Shown here: one piece after another, positions 23,076 through 33,510 of the stretch
Position numbering within the stretch: the stretch's first letter is position 1
Layout: the number at the start of each line of letters is the position of its first letter
DNA from: Phragmites australis
Lineage: Eukaryota > Streptophyta > Magnoliopsida > Poales > Poaceae
DNA length: 64,000 nucleotides
Reading direction: 5' to 3'
NCBI RefSeq assembly: GCF_958298935.1
Contig: NC_084932.1
Coordinates: forward strand, 16,781,501-16,845,500
Notes under the pieces: model-generated
The model's database searches: none
Seen by the model: the letters and a program-made list of their open reading frames with translations, nothing else
What the model was told of the DNA's origin: nothing
Position numbers and translations under genes: made by a program

Positions 23076-24900
23076 TGCGATCAAGAATGCATCTCAAACC
23101 AAAAGAGGAAGATAAACAAGAGGATGATCCATTTACCTCAATTCGGGCTATTCCAACTTCTTCCACTACATATGATCAAGTTCAAGCTCATAATGTGGAG
23201 GACATGGATAATCAATTGCAAGAAGGTACCACTTCATTAACTCCATCACAAGTGCCGGTAGCTCATCCAAAAGTTCACCATACCATTGCCAAAGATCATC
23301 CCATTGATCAAATTATTGCTGACCCTAGTAAGGGTGTTCAAACTCGTTCTCGTATTGCTTCATTTTGTGAACACTATTCTTTTATATCTTCTATTGAGCC
23401 TAACCATATAGAAGAAGCTCTAAATGATCTGGATTGGGTGAATACAATGCATGAAGAGTTAAACAACTTCACCTACAATGATGTATGAGAATTGGTAGAA
23501 AGACCAAGAGATAATAATGTGATTGGCACAAAATAGGTTTTTCGGAATAAGCAAGATGAAGATGGAATTGTTGGGAGAAACAAAGCAAGATTGGTTGCAC
23601 AAGGATACACTCAAGTCAAAGGTTTGAATTTCGGTGAAACTTTTACTCCCGTGGCTAGACTTGAGGCTATTAGAATCTTACTTGCTTTTGCTTCATCTCA
23701 TAATATCAAATTATATCAAATGGATGTGAAAAGTGTCTTTTTGAATAGTAAAATTAGTGAACTTGTCTTTGTTGAACAACCTCCCAGTTTTGAAGATCCA
23801 AAAAGTATTAATCATGTGTATAAACTCTCTAAAGCTCTCTATAGCCTTAAACAAGCTCCACGTGTGTGGTATGAAAGACGTAGAGATTTTTTTGTTTCAA
23901 AGGGCTTTAAAATTAGGAAAGTTGATACTACTTTGTTCACTAAATTTATTGCAAATGATTTCTTTGTATGTCAAATTTATGTTGATGATATCATTTTTGG
24001 ATCTACTAACAAAGATTTTTGTGAGGAATTTGGAAAAATGTTGTCTAAGGAATTTGAAATGTCTATGATTGGAGACATTTGGATCTACTAACAAAGATTT
24101 TTGTGAGGAATTTTGAGTTTCTTTCTCTGACTTCAAATCAAGTAACTCAAATATAGGACTTCTATTAGCCAATCAAAATATTTTAAGGATTTATTGAAAA
24201 AGTTTGGCATGGAAGATGCAAAGCCTATCAAGACTCCCATGGCAACAAATGGTCATCTTGATCTTGATGAGAGAGGTAAACCACTAGATTTAAAGCTTTA
24301 TAGGTTAATGATAGGTAGATTGCTTTATCTTACCGCATCTAGGCCTAATATCATGTTTAGTGTGTGCATATGTGCAAGGTTTCAAGCATCAACTAAGGAA
24401 TGTCATTTGATGGCCGTTAAGCGTATTTTGAGATATTTGAAATACTCTCCTAGCATAGGGATTTGGTATCAAAAGGTGCTAAGTTTGAGCTAATAGGATA
24501 TTCGGATTCCGATTATGCGGGTTGTAAAGTAGATATAAAAAGCACATCTGGAAGTTGCCAATTTCTAGGGAGATTGCTAGTTTCATGGTCATCTAAGAAA
24601 CAAAACTCCTTAGTACTTTCTAGCACCGAAGCGGAATATATTTTCGTGGGTAGTTGTTGTGCTCAATTGCTATGGATGAGGCAAACTTTGTTAGATTATG
24701 AAACTGAGTTCAAAATAGTGTCTCTTTTGTGACAATGAAAGTGCCATGAAAATAGCCACAAATCTGGTCCAACACTCTAGAACCAAGCATATTGATATTC
24801 GCCATCATTTTCTTAGAGATCATGTAAGAAAAAGTGATATCCTAGTAGATAGTGTGCGGACCAAAGTGTTCTAGCTTTTACATTTCAATTCACATGCTCA
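23076..24900 (+). pseudogene. Sirevirus reverse transcriptase and RNase H
   Basis: After a linker, RT starts near 23410 ('EEALNDLDWVNTMHEEL') and contains 'ARLVAQGYTQVKGLNF' and the active-site motif YVDDIIFG (about 23980-24003). RNase H follows with 'SDSDYAGCKVD' (about 24498) and 'AEYIFVGSCCAQLLWM'. The stops at 23486 (NDV-stop-ELVERP) and 23536 (GTK-stop-VFRNK) stand where the family has tryptophan, so both are G-to-A changes of TGG. A misplaced 34-bp copy of RT sequence near 24080-24113 destroys the region after YVDD, and a shift near 24730 splits RNase H. The conserved end (DIFTKPL) is missing. Confidence 0.85.
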
Positions 24901-25590
24901 TATTGTTATTTCCTTTTTGAACATGTAAATTTTGTTACACAATTTTAATTCAAGCTTATATTTCTATGATTATGTTTATGTCTAATTGCATATGGTTCTA
25001 TCACATTTCATATCTCTAAAATATCATATGGTTATCAATATCTCATCCCGCGTATCAAAAATTAGAATTTCTGGAGCTATGTTTTTTCTAGCGGTCTGAC
25101 CGCAAGCCATCTCGGTCTAACTGTCATATCCATACAGAGAGAAATTTTTCCTTCCTGCGCTCTTGTGGTCTGACCACACCTACTCTCAGTCTAACTACCA
25201 GATCTATACAGAAACTCTTCAAGCCTCTAGACTCCTGCGGTCTGACCAGCCCAAATCCTCGTCTGATCGCCAATAGCTATTAAGTCCACATCGGTCCCTA
25301 TCTCCCCCAACTGAACACCTCTTCTTTCCTCTCTCATGAACTCGTTCCTTCGGTGAAAACGCAAGGGAGCCTAAAATCCTTCATTCCCGGTCAATCCATG
25401 ACCATCCCTGGTCAAACATTGGACACCTTCACCATGTCATCTCGGTATTTTCTCGATTCCCTCTCATTTTACCATGGATTTTTTAACATTTTTTTCTTCA
25501 TGCTTAGGGTTTGAAAGAGAGGATCCATATTATGAGACATGGATTTGAGATAAAGGTGAATGTAATGCCTCTCAACCACATTTTCACACC
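24901..25590 (+). other. Sirevirus spacer before the extra ORF
   Basis: No gene is seen. The stretch contains three GCGGTCTGACCGC-like quasi-palindromes at about 25091, 25165 and 25236. The same motif type recurs in the LTR of this element. Confidence 0.6.
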
Positions 25591-26733
25591 ATGGTTCAAC
25601 AAGATGCCTTTTATGTTCATCTTCTAAATAAGAAAGTTTTTGAACAAAAATGGATAGATTGGGCCTATGTGAGAAGTCAACCTAGCATGAATGGTTTAGC
25701 TGATATATTTCAAGAGCTAGGTATTTATGAGTTAGTGAGTTCCAAATGTAATTGGAGTGCCACTGTCATCAGGCAATTCTATGCAACTGTTGTGATTTCT
25801 CATGAGTCTCAGAAAATTGAGTGGATGACAGGAACCAGAAAATTTGAAGCTTCATCTAGGGATTTTGTATATGCCATAAGAACCCCTTATGGTATTGTTT
25901 ATGGCACCATTGGTATAAATAATGAAGAATATTTGGCTGCAAATGTGTGGAGTGCCTTCTATAAGCCACAGGGGGTTGTTTCTAGAGTCATACTTGGGAC
26001 AGTGATTGGATTGAAGGTATTGCCCATTACGACCAATAAGATTGTAAGAGCCACTTTTGCTCCAAAAAGTGGAAATAGTGATGCTATTCGGGATCACTAC
26101 TGGAATATTATTAATCATATCATGAACAGGAGGAAAATCAATGTGATTAAGTACATTCTAAAGGCTATTGATGATATCACAGTGAGGATAACTCCAAATC
26201 TTTATTTTTCTTCCTTTATAATATCTCTTGTTCTCATAAAGAAAAACTTTCAGTATGCATCTTATGATATTAAACATATGGGATACAAGCCTTTCAATGT
26301 TAACCCTAGAATTCTGAATAAAGGTTAGGAAGGTCAGGATATCCTTGCAGCTTAGGGACATCAGGATGAGGATCCTCAGCATTATGTTCCTCCTCAGGCT
26401 TACCCAACTCCAGAGCCAGTTCCTCCTCAGTGGGCACCTCCAGATGGCTTCTTTGATCCCTACATGGCATCCATTCAGCAGAGCTTAGACTCTTTCCAGG
26501 CTAGCTTTCAGCAAAACTTCTATCAGCCTATGATGGAAGAATTCCAATCTACTTGTCTGTCCATCTCCCTAGCTCGAGAGGACATTGCCGCTCTCAATGC
26601 TTAGAACCAAGAATTGAATGAAATATTAAACAACCTCTCTCTTGGATAGCAGCAGTTTGATAATCAGTTCACTACCTTCTCCGAACATTTCTACTGTATC
26701 TATCCTCGTCCTCCTCCTCCTCAGGATGACTAG
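25591..26733 (+). pseudogene. Sirevirus additional ORF (function unknown, formerly 'envelope-like')
   Basis: A 245-codon frame starts MVQQDAFYVHLLNKKVF and is followed in the same frame, past stops, by a Pro/Gln-rich tail ('HYVPPQAYPTPEPVPPQWAP', 'SFQASFQQNFYQPMM', 'PRPPPPQDD'). The location between RNase H and the polypurine tract is that of the extra ORF of Sireviruses. I see no clear signal peptide or convincing membrane anchor, so an envelope role is not supported here. The stops at 26326, 26353, 26602 and 26647 fit CAG-to-TAG changes in the tail. The last codons end near 26733. Confidence 0.6.
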
Positions 26734-26750
26734 AACTTTTGGTACTTGAT

Positions 26751-26765
26751 GCCAAAGGGGGAGAA
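26751..26765 (+). promoter_or_regulatory. Upstream polypurine-tract-like motif
   Basis: 'ccaaagggggagaag' nearly repeats the tract next to the LTR ('aaaaagggggagat' at 27387). Multiple purine-tract copies upstream of the 3' LTR are reported for Sireviruses. Confidence 0.55.
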
Positions 26766-26963
26766 GTTGGAAGAAGTGAAGTGAAGAACTATGTTGGAAG
26801 AAGTGAAGAAAATAGCTATCTTGCATTGCATATCTTGCATTGCATTGTGATGAACTATGTTTAGAAGTTGGAAGAAGTGAAGTCAAGAACTATGTTGGAA
26901 GAAGTAAAGAAAATAGCTATCTTGCATTGCATATCTTGTATTGCATTGTGATGAACTATGTTT
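26762..26963. repeat. Two-copy tandem repeat of 101 bp
   Basis: 'agaagttggaagaagtgaag...' begins at 26762 and again at 26863; the two units differ at only a few bases. The repeat lies just after the extra ORF in Sirevirus non-coding DNA. Confidence 0.85.
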
Positions 26964-27385
26964 AAGTTTTGTAATGTGATGAAATATGTTCATTTGTTTA
27001 TCTCCATATTCATCTCTATCTATATGATCTAAATTTTGTTGATGTCTTGAGGAAAATTTTGTTAAGTGATATACTTAATTTGGTAATCTTATTGATTATA
27101 TTGATCATATCTCTTTCCTCAGGTCCACATATACAAGCTAAACTCCGTCAAAAATTTTATTCAAATATTTAACTTGTGCCATTTTATTTACTCTAAATGT
27201 TATGGGCACATGTGTAGGGGAGCTTACCTTGACATAAGTTTTTATACCAAATTATCTCTATTTAAATTCATTTCCTCAAATTTCTTGCTATAGAAACTCA
27301 ACTTCGAGTCTTCTTTATGCTAATCGCTAAAAGTAGGCTCAAAACTTAAATCATATCACTTCATAATGTTATTATCATCAATTAC
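26964..27385 (+). other. Sirevirus 3' non-coding region
   Basis: A/T-rich, no gene or structure recognised. It leads into the polypurine tract at 27386. Confidence 0.5.
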
Positions 27386-27400
27386 CAAAAAGGGGGAGAT
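27386..27400 (+). promoter_or_regulatory. Polypurine tract of the Sirevirus element
   Basis: 'aaaaagggggagat' directly precedes the LTR start TGAAGCATC. It sets orientation + and the LTR boundary. Confidence 0.8.
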
Positions 27401-28892
27401 TGAAGCATCTAGACTCCTCATTCGTGTTTTAATAATTAATGACAATATGTCTTTTGTGGACTAACATGTTTGAATCAGTTGTGAAAAGGTTAGTCACAAA
27501 GATCATGCGGAGCTAGAAGATGCATGAGTGGAAAACATGAAAATGGCTAGCTCAAGGCAAAGATAGAATTGTAGGGCATTTTATTTTGCCGGTCAATGGA
27601 GATTAGAGAAGAGAAATTGACCGGATTGATAGGATAAGCACCGTACTATTAAGAGGGATTGATGTGCGTTTACTGAAGATATTTATAGTGCCAAAATTGC
27701 TCAAACTTGCATTTCATATAGAGTGGGAAATTTAGTTTGAGAGAAACCAAGGGAAGGCAGCACTATTCGAGTTTCATGTGTGGCGGTCAGACCACCTCGC
27801 ATGACCGGTTTGATCGCTATATAAACTTGGTCGATGCTTAAGTCCCGATCTGACCGAGGAGTGTGTCGGTCTGACCACCAAACCAACAGATAGGTTTGGA
27901 CCCTCTGGTCTAGCTAGCGGTCCAACCGTCGGCATGGCCAGTCTGACTGCCCTGGGAACAGAGAGTTTTTGGCACTCTGCTCTTTGCTTGTGGTCTGACC
28001 GCCAGACGTATGTTAGTGTCATCATCACGCCTTTTATAGCCATTGTAATAATGGCGGTCCGACCGCTGATTGAGCTACGGTCTGACCGCCCAGTGCGCAG
28101 AGATGTTAAATCAAATACAACGGCCACATTTTCAAGTGTGGGTTATATACAAGAGCTTGGCTGGTTCAAGGAACCTCTCTAACATTTCATTGCAACCCAT
28201 TTGAGCTCTTGCCTTCAACCATCTCCCTCTCTTGTCTTAGTGATTGCATTTTTGACAGTGTGAGAGCATCTAGTGCATAACTTTGAAGAGTTTGAGCATT
28301 GAGACACTAGTGATCCTTCAAGCAAGTATCATCGACTTGTTACTTTTGGGGGTTGCCGCCTCCTAGACGACTTGGAGGTTGTTGCGCTGTTGAGCCCTTC
28401 AAACAAGATTGTGAAGGAGCCACGGCGGTGATTGTGAGAGGTTTTGAACATGCCTTGCTAGAGAGGCAAAGTGCTAATCTAGTGGAATCGAGGTATTGAG
28501 TAGTTTCTGTTATATTCCGTCTTAAGATCAAGTTGCTCGGTGTGAGCCCTTTTCTCTTTTGAGAATTGGGTACTTGATAGAGAAGCGGTTAGAAGCTTGA
28601 ACTCACCTCAACGTGGATTAGGGGTGATCAACAAATCATCGATGCCACGGGAAAAGTTTCTTATGTCATCCTTGAGTAATTTACTTTGACAAATTTACTT
28701 TATGCAATTTATCTTTCTATAATATAAATTGTTGCATGTCACTCTAGGATTGCAAACCTTGAAATAGCTTTTAGTTGTCTTCATATGATTCTAGTGATCT
28801 TTAGTTTATTTTCGCAAGTTTTCTTGATCGCTTAGCATTTAGTATTAAAACTGCCTATTCACCCCCTTCTAGTCGATATCCTAGATCCTACA
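27401..28892 (+). repeat. 3' LTR of the Sirevirus element
   Basis: 1492 bp, starting TGAAGCATC after the polypurine tract and ending 'ctattcacccccttctag...gatcctaca'. It contains TATA-like 'gctatataaac' at about 27817 and roughly eight GCGGTCnGACCGC-like quasi-palindromes between 27780 and 28095. No second LTR copy is present, so the age cannot be estimated from LTR pairs. Confidence 0.8.
27780..28095. repeat. Array of GCGGTCnGACCGC quasi-palindromes
   Basis: Copies, some degenerate, start at about 27782, 27848, 27867, 27911, 27939, 27989, 28051 and 28077. The best ones (for example 'gcggtccgaccgc' at 28052) are near-perfect 13-mer palindromes. They sit around the expected promoter and start region of the LTR. 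Confidence 0.7.
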
Positions 28893-29664
28893 CCAGCAAG
28901 GACGGTCGGGGGGAGTAGCCGGAGCTATGACATCGACAATGAGGGTGGAGAGCCAATGCCTCTTCCAAACCCTATGTCATCAGAGATGTCGATGATCGGG
29001 CAGATACACCAGCAAGTATGACATGATCTTCCCTATTGACACTGGTGGTTGGAGAGAAACAAGGAAGTCTCTCCTTCCTCTTGCCGAGTCGGTGAAGCTT
29101 CATTCATCAAACACTCTCCTTTCTCTTCATCGAGTAGATCTTTTAGCACTTGCAATCTTCTTTCCCTTGGCTTATCTGTAAAGAGCTCAAAATCTGATAA
29201 AATGAAAGGTTTATATTTCTTATGCAATGCCTGTGTATGATTGTGACTCTTCTCATGGATAAAAGGAAATTTTTAAACAAATGTTCGGCCTTTGTTTGTT
29301 TTGAGTAGGTTAGGGAGCTTTCAAAATGTTCATCGTGATCACTTTAGGTCAGACTTCGAGTGGAAAACGTCTTAGTTCTTTGGCACTTTGAGGACACGAT
29401 AAGGTTTTCTAGGTTCCTAAAGACATTTTTCCCTTCTTATCAGAAATATGGTGCGCGCAACAAGTTTGGTACTAGTGTACGTGAAACCCCCGACTGGTTA
29501 TCCGAGAAGGGTTCCCAGATTGGCAATCTTACAATTCCGAGTGCGCGTATTGGAGTAAGTGCCTGAATAGCGGCTTATCTTAGATTTTTTTAAGGCATTG
29601 TCTCAAAATAGGTAAAAGACATATATTGATAATATGACAACTAATATTTACAAAATATATGCTA
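28893..29664 (-). other. Remnant of the T3 3' non-coding region
   Basis: This lies between the Sirevirus LTR and the end of T3 integrase. On the - strand a 64-codon frame at 29033-29227 (MHKKYKPFILSDFELFTDKP...) is open, but I do not recognise it. 'tacaccagcaag' occurs at 28889 and again at about 29006, so a short duplication may mark the junction. The 3' LTR of T3 is not present. Confidence 0.45.
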
Positions 29665-30640
29665 AATACTTACACATAAAACTTGCGAAGCTGGTCAATA
29701 TTCAAAGAGTTTTGTAGGACTTGACCATCCTTCATAGCTAACCTATACAACCCTGATCGGATGGATTTGACCACCCTATAGGGACCTTCCCACTTTGGAG
29801 ATAGCTTGTTAGTGTTTTTCTAGCTTTGTATGAGTCTTAGAACCAGATCTCTGGGTTTGAAAGATCTTATGCAGATATTTTGGTCATGGTAGCGTCAGAG
29901 AGCTTGTTGGTACCGTGCGGATCATATCAACACTTGTGTCATTTTTTCTTCGAGAACATTGAGGTCGTCCTATCTTCTCGGGATCTCATTCTTGTTGGTG
30001 TATAATTTGACTCAGGGAGATTTGATTTTTATTTCACAAGCAACATTGCTTTGGACCCATAAACTAGGAAGAAAGGTGTTTCACCCATCGCCCTATTGGA
30101 CGTTGTTCAAAGTGCTCAGAGTACGTTAGGCAACTCAGAAGCCCAGGCTTTAGCATAGGTGGATAAGTGGTTGAAGACGCGGGTTTTGATTCCTTGAAAT
30201 ACTAGGCCATTTGCCCACTCGACCTGTCCATTGCTTTGTGGATGTGCCATAGATGCAAAGCAGATTGTAGTGCTGAGTTCCTTGCAGTAATCGATGAATG
30301 CCGCACTAGAGAACTAGTGTCATTGTCGGTGATGATCCTACTCGAAACGTCAAATCTTGTCATGACGCTTTTCATGATGAACTTTTTGGCGACTGTCGAC
30401 ATGATTTTTTTACGGGTTCAGCTTCAATCCACTTTGTGAAGGTATCAATTATGATGAATAAGAACTTGAAGCCCCTGGGCACTACCAGGAAGGGCCTCAG
30501 AATATCTAGCTCCCAAGTCACAAATGGCCACGACAAAGGGATCTGCTGTAGGGCTTGAACGGGTTGATGTACTCTTCTACTGTGAAATTGATAGCATGTG
30601 CACTCTTTTACTAACTCGCTTGCATCATGGAGAGCCAAAA
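29665..30640 (-). pseudogene. T3 integrase
   Basis: Read from 30640 downwards: 'DASELVKECTCYQFH' (end of the zinc finger), 'LSWPFVTWELDILRPF', 'FIIIDTFTKWIEAEPV', 'RIITDNDTSF', 'HPQSNGQVEWANG' and a C-terminal part ending near 'WSNPSDQGCIG'. These give the D, D and E residues of the core. Frameshifts and stops are common, so no single frame covers it. The family is Tat, which has no chromodomain, and none is seen. Confidence 0.8.
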
Positions 30641-31490
30641 GCCAATAGAAACATTATCTAAATGCCTTTTCGACCAGGGTTCAGAAGGAAGTGTGAGCTT
30701 TGCACACCCCTCCATGGACCTCTTTGAGTAGTTCTCTACCCTGCTTCTGAGAGATGTATTTTATGAGTACTAAATGAGTGCCTTTTCGATAAAGAACGCC
30801 ATCTACCAAGATATACATCTTGGATCGATAGGAAATTTTCTTGGTTAGTGCATCATCATCAAGAACAATTTGATCTTAAAGGTACTTGTGGATTGTAGTC
30901 ATCCACGAAACTTCGCCTTCAATCTGAGCCACAAGTTCCCCACGACTCCTTTTGGGGCGTCAATCCCTGGTAAGCCCTGAGCTGGTTATAGGTCTTGTAG
31001 ACCACCATTTCTTCGACTGCATCCTCTAGTGATTTCATAGATGGATTTGAGAGTTTCTCTATGAAAATCTTGGGTTGTCCTAGAGATCGTGAGGATGCCA
31101 TGTGGGCAAGACTATCGGTGACGCAATTGTCCTTCCTTGGGATATACTTGACCTCGAGTCTAACGAATTTCATTTCCAACTTCCTCATCTCCGAGAGGTA
31201 GTCCATCATGGTCTTATCCGAGATTTGATACTCCTTGATAACTTGCTTCACCACCAACGGTGAATCCCCTTTCACAAGCAGGCGGCGGATGCTAAGAGCA
31301 AAAGCTACTCGGAGTCCAGCGAGTAAACCCTCATATTTGGCTACATTATTTGTGGCTGAAAAATCGATCTACAAAGTGTATTGTAGGCTTTCTCTTGTTG
31401 GAGATATCAGTATAATCCCAATCCCCGTGCCTTGAAGCATGACTGATCCGTCAAAGAATAAGGTACATACATCTAATAAGTTGATGCGGT
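30641..31490 (-). pseudogene. T3 additional (archaeal-type) RNase H domain
   Basis: The start is 'DVCTLFFDGSVMLQGTGIGI' at about 31478, then 'FSATNNVAKYEGLLAGLRVA', 'VKGDSPLVVKQVIKEYQIS' (about 31270) and 'VKYIPRKDNCVTDSLAHMAS'. The FFDGS...GDS...D-x3-D/N-x-LA pattern is that of an RNase H fold. It is separate from the RNase H that follows RT. A second, archaeal-like RNase H between RT/RNase H and integrase is a known feature of the Tat/Ogre lineage. Parts are broken by stops. Confidence 0.75.
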
Positions 31491-32820
31491 CATCCTATGA
31501 TTGATCTAGTTCTATCCATTCGGCCACGAAGTCGGCAAGTGCTTGCGACTTGATTGTTGCTCGAGGCATGAAACGGATGTCGAATTCTCCGAGTTGAACA
31601 GACCATTTGGTGATTCGACCAATTGCATCTTTTTTGTGCATTACCTCGTCTAGTGGGAATATTGATGGTACAGTGATCTTGTGAGTCTGGAAGTAATGTC
31701 ATAACTAATGAAAGGCCATCAGTACAACATATGGTAGCTTCTGCACCTGTGGATAGTGTTCTTTAGGACTGTGGAGCACTTCACTGATGTAGTACACTGG
31801 CCGCTGGCTTTTCTCTTGCTTGTCTTTCGCTTCTCTTTCCACCACCAATACCCCACTTATAGCACGTGCTCTGACCGCAATGTATAAGAACAAATCTTCA
31901 TTATGGTTGGGAGCAATTAGCATATGGCGGAGAAAGATACCTCTTCAAATTGTTGCATGCTTCATCTGCTTCTTTTGACCATTCAAACTTGTCATGTTGT
32001 CTAAGCAACTTGAAGGAGGGAAGTACTCAATCTCCGAGCAAGGAAATAAATGGGCTGAGGGTTTCCATGCATTCGGTTAGTCTTTGAACTTCTTGCACAG
32101 ACTTAGGAGGTCGCATCTCTTACAAAGCTTTGATCTTCTCGGGATTGACTTCTATTATTCGGTAGGACACTAGGTAATTAAGCAGTTTTCCCGTGTTAAC
32201 TTTGAACAAATACTTCTCTAGGTTCTGCATAACTCAATTCTTGCGCGGGTTGTTGAATGTTTCTTGTAGATCAGAGATGAGATCCTCCTTCCTTTTGGTT
32301 TGTATGACGATATCATCAATGTGCGCCTTGATATTTTGGCCAATTTGATCATGGAGTGTTATCTGCATTCCTTGTTGGTATGTGGCACCAAAATTCTTCA
32401 ATGTGAAGGGCATTTTAACATAGCAATAGACTCCAATGAAGTGATAAAGGAGGTCTTCTCCTCATCCTCTAGATGCATGCTAATATGGTGATAACAATAG
32501 TAGCCATCAAGAAGGCTTAGATAGTCGCAGCTAAAGGTGGAGTCAACTATCTGATCTAAAGCATCCTTAGGGCAGACTTTGTTGAGATCAGTGAAGTCAA
32601 CACACATTCACCATTGGCCGTTTGACTTTCTAATCATGACAGGGTTTGCGAACCACTCGAGGTGATCCACCTCCCGAATAAAACCTACCTTGGTAAGCCT
32701 TTCGATTTCCTCTTTAATGACTTCTTTCCAGTCGGGTGCGAACCATCAGAATTTTTGCTTGACCGGTTTTGTGTTGGGATAGATAGCTAGTTTGTGCTCA
32801 ATCACCTCCCTGGGGATCTT
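31491..32820 (-). pseudogene. T3 reverse transcriptase and first RNase H
   Basis: From 32730 downwards the RT reads 'KKSNGQ'-type entry, 'MCVDFTDLNKVCPKDA', 'CDYLSLLDGYYCYHHISM' and 'KTSFITSLES'. Next come 'EMRPPKSVQEVQRLTECM' and 'FEWSKEADEACNNLKRYL'. The first RNase H is 'YIAVRARAISGVLVVEREA' and 'RPVYYISEVLHSPKEHYPQV' (about 31923-31720). Substitutions, small deletions and stops show long decay. T1 lost this whole part. Confidence 0.8.
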
Positions 32821-33510
32821 GGGCTAGTTTTTGCTCGGAGGAAGGTGATGAGTGTGATATTTGGGATCTAGGTTGGAGCTGATCTGAGCGGTCTTGGATA
32901 GCTCCATTGGGTCTAAAGGAACTGCTTTGACTACGCCATGGGACTTAACGACAACCTTAGGCCTCAAGCTTTTCATCTCCTTATCGGGTTGATGCTGCGT
33001 GGCCATGTCCAGATTCCATTTGTCACAGCACAAGCCTGTTTTCATGCAGCCCTGGACTATGATGACTCCCTCGAGTCCTGGGATCTTCACGCACTGATAA
33101 GTGTAATGCGCGTCTGTCAAGAATTTGGTGAGGGTAGGTCTTCCTTAGATGGCATTGTATGCCATCTCAAAGTTGACCATGTTGAACATAATTTTTTCTG
33201 TCCAGAAGTTGTCATGCTTCCTGAAAGTAATGGGTAGCGATATCTAGGTGATGGGAGTGGCCAAAGATTCGGGTACTATACCATGGAAGGCTTAGGTAAC
33301 TAGCTTGATAGCAGATCGGGAAATCTGCATCCCTTCGAGTGCATTTGCGAAGAGGATATTCAAGGAACTCCCTCCATCCATAAGAACTAGGGTAACCCTG
33401 CAGTTATTTGTTGTAGGCTCGACCACTATTAGGAAGCAACACGGTCGTACAAAGTTATCAGGGCAATCTTCTTGGCCGAAGGAAACTTCGTGTTCGACCA
33501 CTTAACGCCC
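32821..33510 (-). pseudogene. T3 protease region and linker to RT
   Basis: The - strand frame beginning 'VEHEVSFGQEDCPDNFVRP' contains 'VLMDGGSSLNILFANAL' (about 33410-33360), the Tat protease motif. After a broken stretch 'HYTYQCVKIPGLEGVIIVQG' and 'GLCCDKWNLDM' follow, matching T1 'HYAYQGVKISGPEGFITV' and 'GLCCDKWSLDM'. The match supports T1 and T3 being the same family. Confidence 0.8.

Larger units (their letters stand above)
22362..28892 (+). mobile_element. Sirevirus-like Ty1/copia element, 5'-truncated
   Basis: The preserved order is integrase, reverse transcriptase, RNase H, an additional ORF, polypurine tracts and 3' LTR. Integrase before RT is the copia order. The extra ORF between RNase H and the LTR, and the repeated purine tracts, are known hallmarks of Sireviruses (SIRE/Maximus lineage). 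The 5' LTR, gag and protease are missing; the element begins within integrase at the filler junction. Stops and local duplications show that it is dead. Confidence 0.8.

Noticed and set aside
27780..28095. Regularly repeated palindromes considered as a CRISPR-like array
   Set aside because: Unit size 13 bp, irregular spacing, degenerate copies, plant LTR context. Not a CRISPR.
27774..28182. Open frames of 82-117 codons on both strands of the Sirevirus LTR
   Set aside because: Produced by the GCGGTCTGACCGC repeats, which are open in many frames. They are inside an LTR and have no recognised similarity.
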